Assembly: GCF_018101125.2 (NCBI RefSeq)
Contig: NZ_JAELVF020000001.1
Coordinates: 3,712,720 to 3,776,719, forward strand
Source of the DNA: Streptomyces tardus
GTDB lineage: Bacteria; Actinomycetota; Actinomycetes; Streptomycetales; Streptomycetaceae
Length of the DNA: 64,000 bases
Direction: 5' to 3'
Under the pieces are notes generated by a model. It searched no databases. It was not told the DNA's origin and saw nothing but the letters and a program-made list of their open reading frames with translations. Both the position numbers and the translations under genes were made by a program. Positions 30,938 to 44,321 of this stretch are shown in pieces; position 1 is the stretch's first letter, and each line of letters starts with the position of its first letter.

Positions 30938-31714
30938 ATGAGTGCGACCGGCAACCCAGTGATGGCGCTGCGCGGTGTGTGCGCCGCGCTCGGCGCCCGC
31001 CCCGTGCTGCGCGGGATCGACCTCGAGGTGGTCGGCGGCGAGGTCGTCGCGCTCCTGGGGGCAAACGGCTCCGGGAAGTCCACCACGGTGCGCGCCGCAG
31101 TCGGGCAGGTGCCGCTGACCGGGGGCGAGTTGGAGCTCTTCGGCAAGCCGCTGCGCCGCTTCCGGCAGTGGCGCAGGGTCGGCTACGTACCGCAGCGGTC
31201 GACCGCCACCGCCGGGGTGCCCGCGACGGTGCGGGAGGTCGTCTCGGCGGGGCGTCTCGCACGGCGCGGACTGCGTCCGCTCGGGCGGGCCGACCGGACC
31301 GCGGTGGCCCGTGCGCTGGACCTCGTGGGCCTCGCGGACCGCGCCGGCGACTCCGTCGACGAGCTCTCCGGCGGCCAGCACCAGCGGGTGCTGATCGCCC
31401 GTGCGCTCGCCGGTGAACCCGAACTCCTGATCATGGACGAGCCGTTGGCCGGCGTCGACCTTGCCAGCCAGCAAATCCTCGCCGACGCGCTGAGCGAGGA
31501 GGTCTCCAGGGGCAGCTCGGTACTGCTGGTCCTGCACGAACTCGGCCCGCTCGCCCCGGTGATCGACCGCACGGTCGTCCTGCGCTCGGGACGCGTGGAG
31601 CGCGTGGAGCATCCCGAGCAGCTGCACGACCTGGCCTGCCATCCGCTGGACGCGGCGGGCCGGCTGCCGGGCGCCGCGGAGGCCCCCAAGATCGAGACGG
31701 GTCTGCTGACATGA
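30938..31714 (+). CDS. znuC: Zinc ABC transporter ATP-binding protein
   Basis: ATPase subunit (258 aa) of the zinc uptake system. Walker A is GANGSGKST near residue 43, the signature is LSGGQHQR near 145, Walker B is LLIMDEPLAGVD, and the switch His lies in VLHELGPL. The length is normal. An AAGGAGG site lies shortly before the ATG, 43 bases after znuA. Its stop overlaps the start of znuB by four bases, so the two are coupled. Confidence 0.94.
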   Translation: MSATGNPVMALRGVCAALGARPVLRGIDLEVVGGEVVALLGANGSGKSTTVRAAVGQVPLTGGELELFGKPLRRFRQWRRVGYVPQRSTATAGVPATVREVVSAGRLARRGLRPLGRADRTAVARALDLVGLADRAGDSVDELSGGQHQRVLIARALAGEPELLIMDEPLAGVDLASQQILADALSEEVSRGSSVLLVLHELGPLAPVIDRTVVLRSGRVERVEHPEQLHDLACHPLDAAGRLPGAAEAPKIETGLLT

Positions 31715-32616
31715 TCGAACTTCTCGACTACCCGTTCATGCAGCGTGCGCTGCTGGCCGCGCTGCTGGTGGGCATTGCTGCTCCGGCGGTCGGCATCTAC
31801 CTGGTGCAGCGCCGGCAGGCCATCATGGGCGACGGAATCGGCCATGTGGCGCTGACCGGTGTGGCGCTCGGCTTCCTGCTGAGCAGCAACCCGGTGTGGA
31901 CGGCCGTACTGGTCTCCTCGCTCGGCGCCGTCGCCATGGAGCTGGTCCGCTGGTACGGCAAGGCGCGCGGTGACATCGCGCTGGCGATGCTCTTCTACGG
32001 CGGCATGGCCGGCGGCGTGATGATCATCAACATGGCGCCGGGCGGTTCCACCGGAAAGCTGAACACCTTCCTCTTCGGCTCCATCACCACCGTCTCGGTG
32101 GAGGACCTCGGGGCGATCGTGGTCCTGTCGATGTTCGTCCTCGCGGTCTGCCTCGGGCTGCGGCGGCAGCTGTTCGCGGTCTGCCAGGACGAGGAGTTCG
32201 CCCGTGTCACCGGCCTTCCGGTGCGGCTGCTGAACCTGCTGCTCGCGGTCACCGCGGCGGTCACCGTGACGGTGTCGATGCGGGTAGTGGGACTGCTGCT
32301 GATCAGTGCGTTGATGGTGATCCCGGTCGCCGCCGCCCAGCAGGTCACCCGCGGGTTCGCGGCGACACTCGCGGCTTCGATCGGCGTCGGTGTGGCGGTC
32401 GCGCTCTCCGGGACGGTGGTCTCGTACCACGCCGACGTACCGCCGGGCGCGAGCATCGTGCTGCTGGCCATCGCGGTGTTCGCGCTGGTGACGCTGGCAG
32501 CCGTACCGTTGACCCGGCGCCGCGCCAGGATCGCGGCCCGGCAGGAGAGCGCCGAGCCGGCCGACGGAGTCGTGCTGGAGAAGACGGCGAGCGGGAGTAC
32601 ACCCAGCGCGCCGTGA
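31711..32616 (+). CDS. znuB: Zinc ABC transporter permease
   Basis: Integral membrane permease (301 aa) of the ABC-3 family with eight or nine hydrophobic segments, for example ALLAALLVGIAAPAVGIYLV and LLLAVTAAVTVTVSM. The family segment RRQAIMGDGIGHVALTGVAL lies near residue 30. It starts inside the znuC stop (ATGA). The C-terminal roughly 30 residues are hydrophilic. Together with ZnuA and ZnuC it forms the high-affinity zinc importer. Confidence 0.93.
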   Translation: MIELLDYPFMQRALLAALLVGIAAPAVGIYLVQRRQAIMGDGIGHVALTGVALGFLLSSNPVWTAVLVSSLGAVAMELVRWYGKARGDIALAMLFYGGMAGGVMIINMAPGGSTGKLNTFLFGSITTVSVEDLGAIVVLSMFVLAVCLGLRRQLFAVCQDEEFARVTGLPVRLLNLLLAVTAAVTVTVSMRVVGLLLISALMVIPVAAAQQVTRGFAATLAASIGVGVAVALSGTVVSYHADVPPGASIVLLAIAVFALVTLAAVPLTRRRARIAARQESAEPADGVVLEKTASGSTPSAP

Positions 32617-32701
32617 GACGGGGGCCGTCGAGCGCCGCGCACCTGGCACAATGGCGCGTCCAGGCGAGCTTCAGCGCAGCGTTACGTGTCCGAAGGAGGC
32701 A

Positions 32702-33136
32702 ATGGTGGCGACCGCAGGTCCCCCCGTCCGAGGCCGTGCGACCAAGCAGCGTGCCGCGGTGTCCGCGGCGCTGAGCGAGGTCGAGGAGTTCCGCAGCGCG
32801 CAGGAACTGCACGACATGCTCAAGCACCGCGGCGATTCGGTCGGTCTGACAACGGTCTACCGCACCCTGCAGTCGCTCGCGGACGCCGGCGAGGTCGATG
32901 TGCTGCGCACCGACGAGGGCGAGTCGGTCTACCGGCGCTGCAGCACCGACGACCACCACCACCATCTGGTCTGCCGCCGCTGCGGCCGAGCCGTCGAGGT
33001 CGAAGGGCCGGCCGTGGAGAAGTGGGCGGACTCCATCGCCTCCGAGCACGGTTTCGTCGAGGTCGCGCACACGGTGGAGATCTTCGGCACCTGCGGCGAC
33101 TGCGCGAAGACCGAGGTCACGAAGCGCCGTCGCTGA
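32702..33136 (+). CDS. zur: Zinc-responsive Fur-family repressor Zur
   Basis: A Fur-family regulator (144 aa), assigned to zinc by operon position behind znuACB. The N-terminal winged helix has LTTVYRTLQSLADAGEVDVL. The regulatory metal site follows with the HHHHLVCRRCG segment, and the structural zinc site has CRRC near residue 93 and CGDC near 131. ATG at 32702 is chosen because GGAGG lies immediately upstream; the frame is open back to 32651. The 85-base gap after znuB may hold a second promoter. It probably binds the two palindromes at the znuA promoter. Confidence 0.92.
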   Translation: MVATAGPPVRGRATKQRAAVSAALSEVEEFRSAQELHDMLKHRGDSVGLTTVYRTLQSLADAGEVDVLRTDEGESVYRRCSTDDHHHHLVCRRCGRAVEVEGPAVEKWADSIASEHGFVEVAHTVEIFGTCGDCAKTEVTKRRR

Positions 33137-33299
33137 GCCGTGCGCCGGGCCGTTCCCTGAGCCGTGCGCCGGGCCTCGCGCTGCGGCGCTGCCCGGGCGG
33201 GCGGGGTCGATCGGCGGTTGGGGGACAATGGGAGGTCGGCCCGTTTCGCGGGCCGCGACCGTCCACGCCGCCTCTTCCGCACCCCAGGACTCACGCCCC

Positions 33300-34436
33300 A
33301 TGTCGCAGCAGCTCAGTATCGGCCCGCACACCGTTTCGCCGCCGGTCGTCCTCGCGCCGATGGCCGGGATCACCAACGCGCCGTTCCGTACGCTGTGCCG
33401 CGAGTTCAGCGGCGGCAGAGGGCTGTTCGTCAGCGAGATGATCACCACCAGGGCTTTGGTGGAGCGGAACGAGAAGACGATGCAGCTCGTCCACTTCGAC
33501 GCCGGCGAGAGCCCCCGCTCCATTCAGCTCTACGGCGTCGACCCGGCCACCGTCGGCAAGGCCGCGCGGATGATCGCCGAGGAGGACCTGGCCGACCACA
33601 TCGACCTCAACTTCGGTTGCCCGGTGCCGAAGGTCACCCGCAAGGGCGGCGGGTCGGCGCTTCCGTACAAGCGCAACCTGCTGCGCGACATCCTGCGGGA
33701 GGCCGTGGCGGGAGCGGGCGGGCTGCCGGTGACGATGAAGATGCGCAAAGGCATCGACGACGACCATCTGACCTACCTGGACGCCGGCCGCATCGCGGTG
33801 GCGGAGGGCGTCGACGCGATCGCCCTGCACGGCCGCACGGCGGCGCAGCACTACGGCGGCACCGCGGACTGGGACGCCATCGCGCGGCTCAAGGAGTCCG
33901 TGCCGGAGATCCCGGTCCTGGGCAACGGCGACATCTGGTCCGCCGCCGACGGAGTGCGGATGATGCGCGAGACCGGCTGCGACGGTGTCGTGGTGGGTCG
34001 GGGCTGCCTGGGGCGGCCGTGGCTCTTCGGCGACCTGGTGGCCGCATTCGACGGCCGGGGCGAGGCCGGTTACGCCCGGCCGACGCTGCGGGAGGTCGCC
34101 GACGTCATGGTCAGGCACGCACGGCTGCTGGGGGAGTGGCTGGGAGACGAGGCGCGCGGAGTGATCGACTTCCGCAAGCACGTCGCCTGGTACACCAAGG
34201 GGTTCTCGGTCGGATCGCAGATGCGCCGCAGGCTCGCGGTGTCGGGATCGCTGGACGAACTGCGCTCGCTGCTGGAGGAGTTGGACCTCGACCAGCAGTG
34301 GCCGAGCGGCGCCGACGGACCGCGGGGACGCACCTCGGGGCGCAACAGGGTGGTCCTGCCCGATGGTTGGCTGAAAGACCCCTACGAGCGCACGGCCGTC
34401 GCCGCCGACGCGGAGCTGGACACCTCCGGCGGCTGA
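33300..34436 (+). CDS. dusB: tRNA-dihydrouridine synthase (DusB family)
   Basis: A 378-aa FMN-dependent enzyme reducing uridine to dihydrouridine in tRNA. FMN/TIM-barrel motifs: VVLAPMAGITNAPFRTLC at the start, then DLNFGCPVPKV with the active-site Cys near residue 105. VTMKMRKG, the catalytic-region ALHGRTAAQHYGG, and IPVLGNGDIWSA with VVVGRGCLGRPWLF complete the barrel. The C-terminal helical tRNA-binding domain extends past residue 300. The start ATG at 33300 has AGGA ten bases upstream. It follows zur across a 163-base gap that contains a duplicated GAGCCGTGCGCCGGGCC string. Confidence 0.93.
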   Translation: MSQQLSIGPHTVSPPVVLAPMAGITNAPFRTLCREFSGGRGLFVSEMITTRALVERNEKTMQLVHFDAGESPRSIQLYGVDPATVGKAARMIAEEDLADHIDLNFGCPVPKVTRKGGGSALPYKRNLLRDILREAVAGAGGLPVTMKMRKGIDDDHLTYLDAGRIAVAEGVDAIALHGRTAAQHYGGTADWDAIARLKESVPEIPVLGNGDIWSAADGVRMMRETGCDGVVVGRGCLGRPWLFGDLVAAFDGRGEAGYARPTLREVADVMVRHARLLGEWLGDEARGVIDFRKHVAWYTKGFSVGSQMRRRLAVSGSLDELRSLLEELDLDQQWPSGADGPRGRTSGRNRVVLPDGWLKDPYERTAVAADAELDTSGG

Positions 34437-34949
34437 GGCGGACGGACACGGAGAGTGATTTCCGCCGCAGCGTGAATGCTGCACTGCGTGCCAGGTGTGA
34501 GTCCCGGCTGTACCCGCTCTGTGTTCATCGGCGTCCGTCGGCGTCCGTCGGCGTCGGCCGTGGTGAGCCGGACCGGGTCCGGATGATGGGACTCAATGCC
34601 CGTCAAGAGGTGATTCTCGCCACGATTGATCAGGTATGCGCTCAGGTGAGCGCTCCTCTGGGAGTTATGGCTCTCCAACGAGCGGCACGGAGTGCCAGGC
34701 GGTTTGTCTGCGGGAAATGAAGATCGAAGTGGCTCTGCGTCGTCGAAGCCCGCGCCTCAGTGACGTCCCGCAGCGGTGAATTCAAGAATTGAAAACACCC
34801 TTCGCGTCGACTTGAACGAGCCTTTGCTTTCGATCTCCTGGCGGACGGGTGGTTCAGACCAGCTGACGTGCGGTTACCCGTGCTCGGCAGCCTTCGATCT
34901 GGGTACGCTCCCCGCCGTCAGGGCAGCCGTCCACGAGGAGACGAGTCCC
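34437..34949 (+). promoter_or_regulatory. Non-coding region upstream of ppdK
   Basis: A 513-base gap without a gene. It holds three tandem copies of CGGCGTCCGT near 34528-34555, a palindrome GCGCTCA-GG-TGAGCGC at 34638-34653 and a smaller one, TTCAAGAATTGAA, near 34783. The local base composition is AT-richer than the genome between about 34600 and 34850, which suggests a promoter region with regulator sites. Confidence 0.5.
34638..34653. promoter_or_regulatory. Operator-like palindrome upstream of ppdK
   Basis: GCGCTCA (34638-34644) and TGAGCGC (34647-34653) are perfect inverted copies with a 2-base centre, about 300 bases before ppdK. The regulator is unknown. Confidence 0.45.
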
Positions 34950-37685
<2,736 letters not shown>

Positions 37686-37802
37686 CGGCCGCGGTCCGCG
37701 TCGTGGGGTGAAACCTCCGGGGCCGTTGCCGACACCCCGACCCTCGACGTCGGCGGTGGCCCCGGGTTGCAGAGGGCGGGTCGGTGGGCGCATGTGCGGT
37801 GC

Positions 37803-37840
37803 GCCCGCCGGCCCGTCTTCGGTGGTACGGGCCGGCGGGC
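37803..37840. terminator. Bidirectional terminator, ppdK / PhoX-type gene
   Basis: A perfect 14-base-pair stem (37803-37816 with 37827-37840) has a 10-base loop, placed between two convergent genes. Confidence 0.8.
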
Positions 37841-37888
37841 CGGGGACGGGCGGGTGCGGCGTACGGCGTGGGCGGGAGCGCCCGTCGG

Positions 37889-39049
37889 TCAGCTGCGGAA
37901 GGGGCCGGTGACCTCGTACGTCAGCCCGCCCGACGAACTGCCGCTGGTGCCGCGCTGGCTGGAGAGGTAGAGCCTGGTGCCGTCCGGAGAGAACGCGGGA
38001 CCGCAGATCTCCGAGCCGGACTGGTCCTCGATGCGCAGGAAGGGGGCGACCACGTCGTCCGGGGTGAGCAGGCAGATCTCCATGTTGCCGCCGTCCTCGG
38101 CGACGAAGAGGTCGCCCGAGGAGGATCCGGTGATGTTGTCGACGCCGGTGAGCGGTGCGTCGCCCTCCTCGACGAGGTCGGCGTCGTAGGTCAACTCGAA
38201 GGTGCTGTCTGCCGTGTTGAGGCGCCAGACGCGGTTGTCGCCCTTGGTGGTGAACCAGACGGTGTCGTTCGCGTAGTGGCAGCCCTCGCCGCCGTCGAAG
38301 TGCTTGGCGGCGCCGACCTGGTGGCGGGTCCGCACCACCGGTGCGTCCGGCTGGGGCACATCGGACCAGCCGAAGGTGCCGCTGGTGCCCGAACCGGCGG
38401 TGAGCACCTGGAGGGTGCCGGCGGACAGGTCGCCCCAACTGTCCGGCACGAAGCGGTAGAAGCAGCCGTCGCCCTCGTCCTCGGTGAGGTAGACGACCTC
38501 GCGCTGCGGGTCCGCTGCGGCGGCCTCGTGCTTGAAGCGGCCCATCGCGTCGCGGCGCACGGCTTCCCGCTCGCCCCGCGGGTCGGTCTCGTACACGAAG
38601 CCGCGGTCGACCTCCTCGCAGGAGAGCCAGGTGTCCCACGGGGTGGCGCCGCCGGCGCAGTTCTGGCGGGTGTCGGTGAGGACGGGGTACGCGTCGGTGA
38701 CGGTGCCGTCCGCGTCGAAACGCAGTGCGCCGGCGCCGCCGCCGGGGTTGACCTCGCAGTTGGAGACGTAGATCCAGCCCTCGCCGTCCGCGAAGCAGGC
38801 ACCGCCGTCGGGAGCCCGGTGCCAGGTGTACGACGTGCCGGGCACCACCTGGCCGGTGGACGCGAGCAGTCGGGAGGTGAAGCCCTCGGGGAGCCGGATG
38901 CCGTTGCTGTCGGCGGCGCCGAGCGGTCCGTACGGGCCGACCCCGGGCCGGGCGGGGGCCGCGTGGGCGGCTCCGCGCATCAGGGTCCCGCCGAAGGCCA
39001 TGGCCGTGCCGCTGATCACCGCGCCGCGCAGAAAGGTACGACGTTCCAC
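37889..39049 (-). CDS. Tat-exported PhoX/DUF839 family protein
   Basis: A 386-aa exported protein related to PhoX-type alkaline phosphatases (DUF839). The signal is of Tat type: ERRTFLRGAVISGTAMAFGG followed by AHAAPA, so it is probably exported folded. The mature part is a beta-propeller-like chain with YVSNCEVNPGGGAGALRF, TWLSCEEVDRGFVYE and VYLTEDEGDGCFYRFVP, the acidic/Cys segments typical of the family. It is shorter than well-studied PhoX proteins, so phosphatase activity is likely but not certain. GTG at 39049 with GGTGAGG upstream is used. It lies downstream of the Rpf-type gene on the same strand, separated by a terminator. Confidence 0.8.
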   Translation of the reverse strand: MERRTFLRGAVISGTAMAFGGTLMRGAAHAAPARPGVGPYGPLGAADSNGIRLPEGFTSRLLASTGQVVPGTSYTWHRAPDGGACFADGEGWIYVSNCEVNPGGGAGALRFDADGTVTDAYPVLTDTRQNCAGGATPWDTWLSCEEVDRGFVYETDPRGEREAVRRDAMGRFKHEAAAADPQREVVYLTEDEGDGCFYRFVPDSWGDLSAGTLQVLTAGSGTSGTFGWSDVPQPDAPVVRTRHQVGAAKHFDGGEGCHYANDTVWFTTKGDNRVWRLNTADSTFELTYDADLVEEGDAPLTGVDNITGSSSGDLFVAEDGGNMEICLLTPDDVVAPFLRIEDQSGSEICGPAFSPDGTRLYLSSQRGTSGSSSGGLTYEVTGPFRS

Positions 39050-39149
39050 CTGAGGCCTCACCCGGGTCGTAGTGCTCCGGTGCCCAGCGGCGGCCGGAGG
39101 TCGTCCCTCGGAGGCTAGGACTTCCGGGTGGAGGGCGCTCCAACAACGA

Positions 39150-39187
39150 GTGAACCGGCCATGCCGTTGCTGGCATGGCCGGTTCAC
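39150..39187 (-). terminator. Terminator of the Rpf/M23 gene
   Basis: A perfect 16-base-pair stem (39150-39165 with 39172-39187) has a 6-base loop, 40 bases beyond the stop codon of the leftward gene. Confidence 0.8.
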
Positions 39188-39227
39188 ATCAGTGACTACC
39201 GGGGCCGGTGCGGCCCTGGTGGCGTCC

Positions 39228-41075
<1,848 letters not shown>

Positions 41076-41618
41076 TTATTGGTGGCTTCTTCTGGTGAGT
41101 GGAGTCCGCGTTCGGCGTGACGGGGGTCGAGCGGAGGCGTTCAAGTCGGCCCTATCGGTCCTATCGGCCCTATCGGTCCTATCGGTCGTTCGTGGCGTCG
41201 CGCCGCTCGGGTGGTGGCGAGGGCTTCGGCGGCGACGGGCTGACCCCGGCCGGGCCCGGGGTGACCGCTTGCTCGTTTCGAACGTGCGCGTGGGCCGGGG
41301 CGGCTCCGGACGCGCCTGGGGGTGCGAGGTCGGGTGCGCCTGCGTCGTCGGAACCGGGTGCAGGTGCGGGTGTGGAATCGGAGCCGGGTGCGCCGGCGCG
41401 GCGGTGCGGGCGACAACCGGCTCTCGCGCGGGCGCACTTCTCGGCTCTGCCGGGTGGTGACGTGCCGGCTCTGCAGCGGGCGTACGTGCCGGCTGCCGCA
41501 TGGGCGTACCGGCCGGGGTGCGCTCCCGGAGCGCGCGGGTGGGGCCGAGGGCGAGCCCGGGGACGACGACGGCGAGCGGCACCCGCAGACGCACCGGGTA
41601 CCGCTCGCCGTTCGCCAC
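41076..41618 (-). CDS. Hypothetical proline/arginine-rich protein (doubtful)
   Basis: A possible 180-aa product starting at GTG 41618 with GGAG a few bases upstream. The first 40 codons have almost only G or C in third position, like real genes here, and encode VPLAVVVPGLALGP, a short hydrophobic stretch. After that it becomes low-complexity Pro/Ala/Arg, including TDRTDRAD from a 9-base repeat. No family is recognised. It could be a real small exported or disordered protein, a decayed gene, or chance. It lies downstream of the conservon P450 genes on the same strand. Confidence 0.25.
   Translation of the reverse strand: MANGERYPVRLRVPLAVVVPGLALGPTRALRERTPAGTPMRQPARTPAAEPARHHPAEPRSAPAREPVVARTAAPAHPAPIPHPHLHPVPTTQAHPTSHPQARPEPPRPTRTFETSKRSPRARPGSARRRRSPRHHPSGATPRTTDRTDRADRTDRADLNASARPPSRRTRTPLTRRSHQ
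41147..41182. repeat. Four tandem 9-bp units
   Basis: CGGCCCTAT and CGGTCCTAT alternate twice, followed by a decayed fifth unit. On the minus strand one frame reads Gly-Pro-Ile repeats, another Thr/Ala-Asp-Arg repeats. No clear gene contains it. Confidence 0.75.
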
Positions 41619-41703
41619 CGCTTCTGTCTCCGTCCTGTCCGCCGGGGTGCGAGGTGGCTGTTTCCCTGCGGCCTCCGCCTCGAACCCGGGCGGAACGGTC
41701 GGC

Positions 41704-42954
41704 TCAGCGCGGCTGGGCGGCTGCTGTGAGCCGGTCCTCCCCGAGCCGGACCGGCAGCACGACCACGCTGTTGCCGACGAAACTGCCGCGCCGCGGCTCG
41801 ACCTTCTCCGCCTCGGCCACGTCCAGGTCCGGGAAGCGCGTGAACAGCCGCTCCAGAGCGATCGTCGCCTCCATCCGGGCCAGCGGAGCGCCCAGGCAGT
41901 AGTGCGGGCCGTGGCCGAGGGAGAGGTTGCGGCTGTCCTCGCGGGTGACGTCGAAGGTGTCGGCCCGCTCGCCGTGCGCCCGCTCGTCGCGGCCGGCCGC
42001 CGCGTAACCCGCCAGCACCGGGGTGCCGCGCGGGATCACGGTGCCGCCGATCTCCAGGTCGCGGGTGGGGTAGCGGAAGGGGAAGTACGCCACCGGGGCG
42101 TCGTAGCGCAGCGTCTCCTCGACCACGTCCAGCCACGTCGCCTCGCCGCGCAGCACCAGCTCCAGCTGGTCGCGGTGGGCGCACAGTGCGCGGACGGCGT
42201 TGGTGACCAGGTTCAGCGTCGTCTCGTGCCCGGCGATGATCAACAGCAGCAGCGTGCCGATCAGTTCGCCCTCGCTGAGCCGGTCGCCGTCCTCTTCGCG
42301 GGCGGTGATCAGCGCGTTGGTGAGGTCGTCCTTCGGGTCGGCGAGCCGGGCCGCCGCGTGCTGGGCGAGCATCCCCACCATCTCCTTGTTGGAAGCGAGG
42401 ACCTCCTCCGGAGTGATGCTGGTGCTCACTACGTGAGTGGTGAGCGAGTGCAGCTTGTCGGCGTTGCCGGGGTCGACGCCGAGCAGTTCGCAGATGACGC
42501 TCATCGGCAGCGGGAAGGCGAAGTTGCGGCGCAGGTCCGCGACTCCGTCGTTCGCGTCGGCCGCAGCGGCGAGGTTGTCCAGCAGCGAGCCCGTCAGCTC
42601 CTCGACCCGCGGACGCAGCGCCTCCACCCGGCGCTGGGTGAACGCCCGGCTGACCAGCGAGCGCAGCCGCCGGTGGTCGGCGCCGTCGGCGGTCGTCATC
42701 CCCGCCACCGTGGTGAAGGTGTGCAGCGGCCAGCCCTCGGGGATCCGGCCCTCCTGGAGCGCGGTGAAGTGCTCGGCGTTCTTGGCCACGTCCTCGTGGG
42801 TCAGGAACTCCTTGAGCTCCTCGTGCCCGAGCACCGCCATGCCCTCGACCTCGCCCGGCAGGATCACCTCGGCGACCGGGCCCTTGGCCAGCAACCTGGC
42901 GTTGGCCGCGTGCGGGCAGCCGCCCTGGGGGTCCATACGGTGTGGGGTGTTCAT
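41704..42954 (-). CDS. Cytochrome P450 (second P450 of the conservon, CYP154-like)
   Basis: A soluble bacterial P450 (416 aa). The I-helix oxygen motif is AGHETT near residue 245. The K-helix ExxR is intact (VEETLRYDAP). The heme loop LGHGPHYCLGAPLARME holds the axial Cys near residue 358. The N-terminus NTPHRMDPQGGCPHAANARL resembles the CYP154 group found in streptomycete conservons. The ATG overlaps the stop of the upstream P450 gene by four bases, with GAGGAGA upstream. The substrate is unknown. Confidence 0.92.
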   Translation of the reverse strand: MNTPHRMDPQGGCPHAANARLLAKGPVAEVILPGEVEGMAVLGHEELKEFLTHEDVAKNAEHFTALQEGRIPEGWPLHTFTTVAGMTTADGADHRRLRSLVSRAFTQRRVEALRPRVEELTGSLLDNLAAAADANDGVADLRRNFAFPLPMSVICELLGVDPGNADKLHSLTTHVVSTSITPEEVLASNKEMVGMLAQHAAARLADPKDDLTNALITAREEDGDRLSEGELIGTLLLLIIAGHETTLNLVTNAVRALCAHRDQLELVLRGEATWLDVVEETLRYDAPVAYFPFRYPTRDLEIGGTVIPRGTPVLAGYAAAGRDERAHGERADTFDVTREDSRNLSLGHGPHYCLGAPLARMEATIALERLFTRFPDLDVAEAEKVEPRRGSFVGNSVVVLPVRLGEDRLTAAAQPR

Positions 42955-44321
42955 CGCGGCTCTCCTCGGTGGTGGGCGTGGGCGGGGCCCTGGGGACCGC
43001 CGCCCCACACGGGCTGGGCTGATTCCTGCGATCCGGCTCCGCCTCCGGAGGTGCCCGGGGCGGGCCGGTGGGTGGTGTCCGGCACCGAGAACCTGACCGG
43101 GAGCGCGGCGAGCCCCTTGGACCACGGGCTCTTGACCCACGCCAGATCGCTCTCGGCGACCGCCAGTTCCATGTCGGGCAGCCGGTGCCTGATGGTGTCG
43201 ACGGCGGTCCTGGTGATCAGCCGCGCGGGATCCTGCGCGGGGCAGGTGTGCGGCCCCGCGCTGAACGCCAGGTGGGAGCGGTTGCCGATGACGGGGGTGC
43301 CGTGCGGCAGTACCTCCGGGTCGGCGTTGGCCGCTGCGAGGCCGAGAATGAGCATGTCGCCGGCGCGGATCTGCTGGCCGCCGAACTCCAGGTCGCGGGT
43401 GGCGTACCGGGCGGGAAAGTTCTGCGTCGGCGGGAAGCGCCACAGCACCAGGTCCAGCGCGTCGTCCACGGTCAGGTGGCCGCCGGCCAGCGAGGAGCGG
43501 AACTGCGGGTCGGTCAGCAGGATGCGCAGGGTGGTGGCGATCCAGTTGGTGGTGGTCTGGTTGCCCGCCACGAACATGACCGTCATGTTGTGCAGCACTT
43601 CTTCGTCGGTCAGCCGCGCGGGGTGGTTGAGCAGCGCGGAGGTGACGTCGGGGCCGGGCCGGCGCCGCTTCTCCTCGATCAGGGTGAGCAGGATCTTGGC
43701 CATCCGCTGGCTGGCGTTGGCCGAGTCCGCGTTGGCCACGACCAGTCCCGCGATGGCCTGCACCAGCTGGAGCGCGGTGCGCTCGTCCAGGCCGAGCAGC
43801 TGGGTGATGACCTGCATGGGCAGTTTGCGCGCGTAGTGGGGTACGAGGTCGGCCTCCCGGCGCTCGACGAATCCGTCGATCAGCCGGTCGCAGGTGGCCT
43901 GTACGGTGCGGCGCAGCTCGTGCCCGTTGATCCGGGTGAGCGCGTCGGAGACCGCGCTGCGCATCCTGCGGTGCTGCTGGCCGTCGAGGAAGAGCAGCGC
44001 GGGGCGCCAGCCCACCATCGGCATGATGGGGGAGTCGGGCGGGATGCGCCCCTCGCGCAGCAGCGTCCAGCGGCGGGGGTCGTGGCTGAAGTCCTGTTCG
44101 TCCCTGGTGAGTCGGAGCAGTTCGCGGTGGCCGAGCACCAGCCACGCCTCCACCCCGGGCGCCATCGTCACCGGGGCCACCGGCCCGTGGGTGCGGCGCA
44201 GCTCCTCGTACAGCTCGGGCATGTCGTCGCCGCCCAGGTGCGGACCGTAGAGCGGGGTCGCGGGGCAGCGGGCGTGCCGGCCGCCCTGGGGGGCGGTCCA
44301 CTGAGGGGGCGGGCTCGTCAT
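42951..44321 (-). CDS. cvnE: Cytochrome P450 without the ExxR motif (CYP157-like, conservon P450)
   Basis: A P450-fold protein (456 aa). The I-helix reads FVAGNQTTTNW. The K helix at the place of ExxR reads ALDLVLWRFPPTQN, so the invariant Glu is missing. The heme loop FSAGPHTCPAQDPARL keeps the Cys but has lost the following Gly. CYP157 proteins of streptomycete conservons are known for altered ExxR motifs, so this is probably native rather than damage. A Gly/Ser/His-rich tail of about 40 residues follows. It is coupled to cvnD and to the next P450 by ATGA overlaps. Confidence 0.9.
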   Translation of the reverse strand: MTSPPPQWTAPQGGRHARCPATPLYGPHLGGDDMPELYEELRRTHGPVAPVTMAPGVEAWLVLGHRELLRLTRDEQDFSHDPRRWTLLREGRIPPDSPIMPMVGWRPALLFLDGQQHRRMRSAVSDALTRINGHELRRTVQATCDRLIDGFVERREADLVPHYARKLPMQVITQLLGLDERTALQLVQAIAGLVVANADSANASQRMAKILLTLIEEKRRRPGPDVTSALLNHPARLTDEEVLHNMTVMFVAGNQTTTNWIATTLRILLTDPQFRSSLAGGHLTVDDALDLVLWRFPPTQNFPARYATRDLEFGGQQIRAGDMLILGLAAANADPEVLPHGTPVIGNRSHLAFSAGPHTCPAQDPARLITRTAVDTIRHRLPDMELAVAESDLAWVKSPWSKGLAALPVRFSVPDTTHRPAPGTSGGGAGSQESAQPVWGGGPQGPAHAHHRGEPR

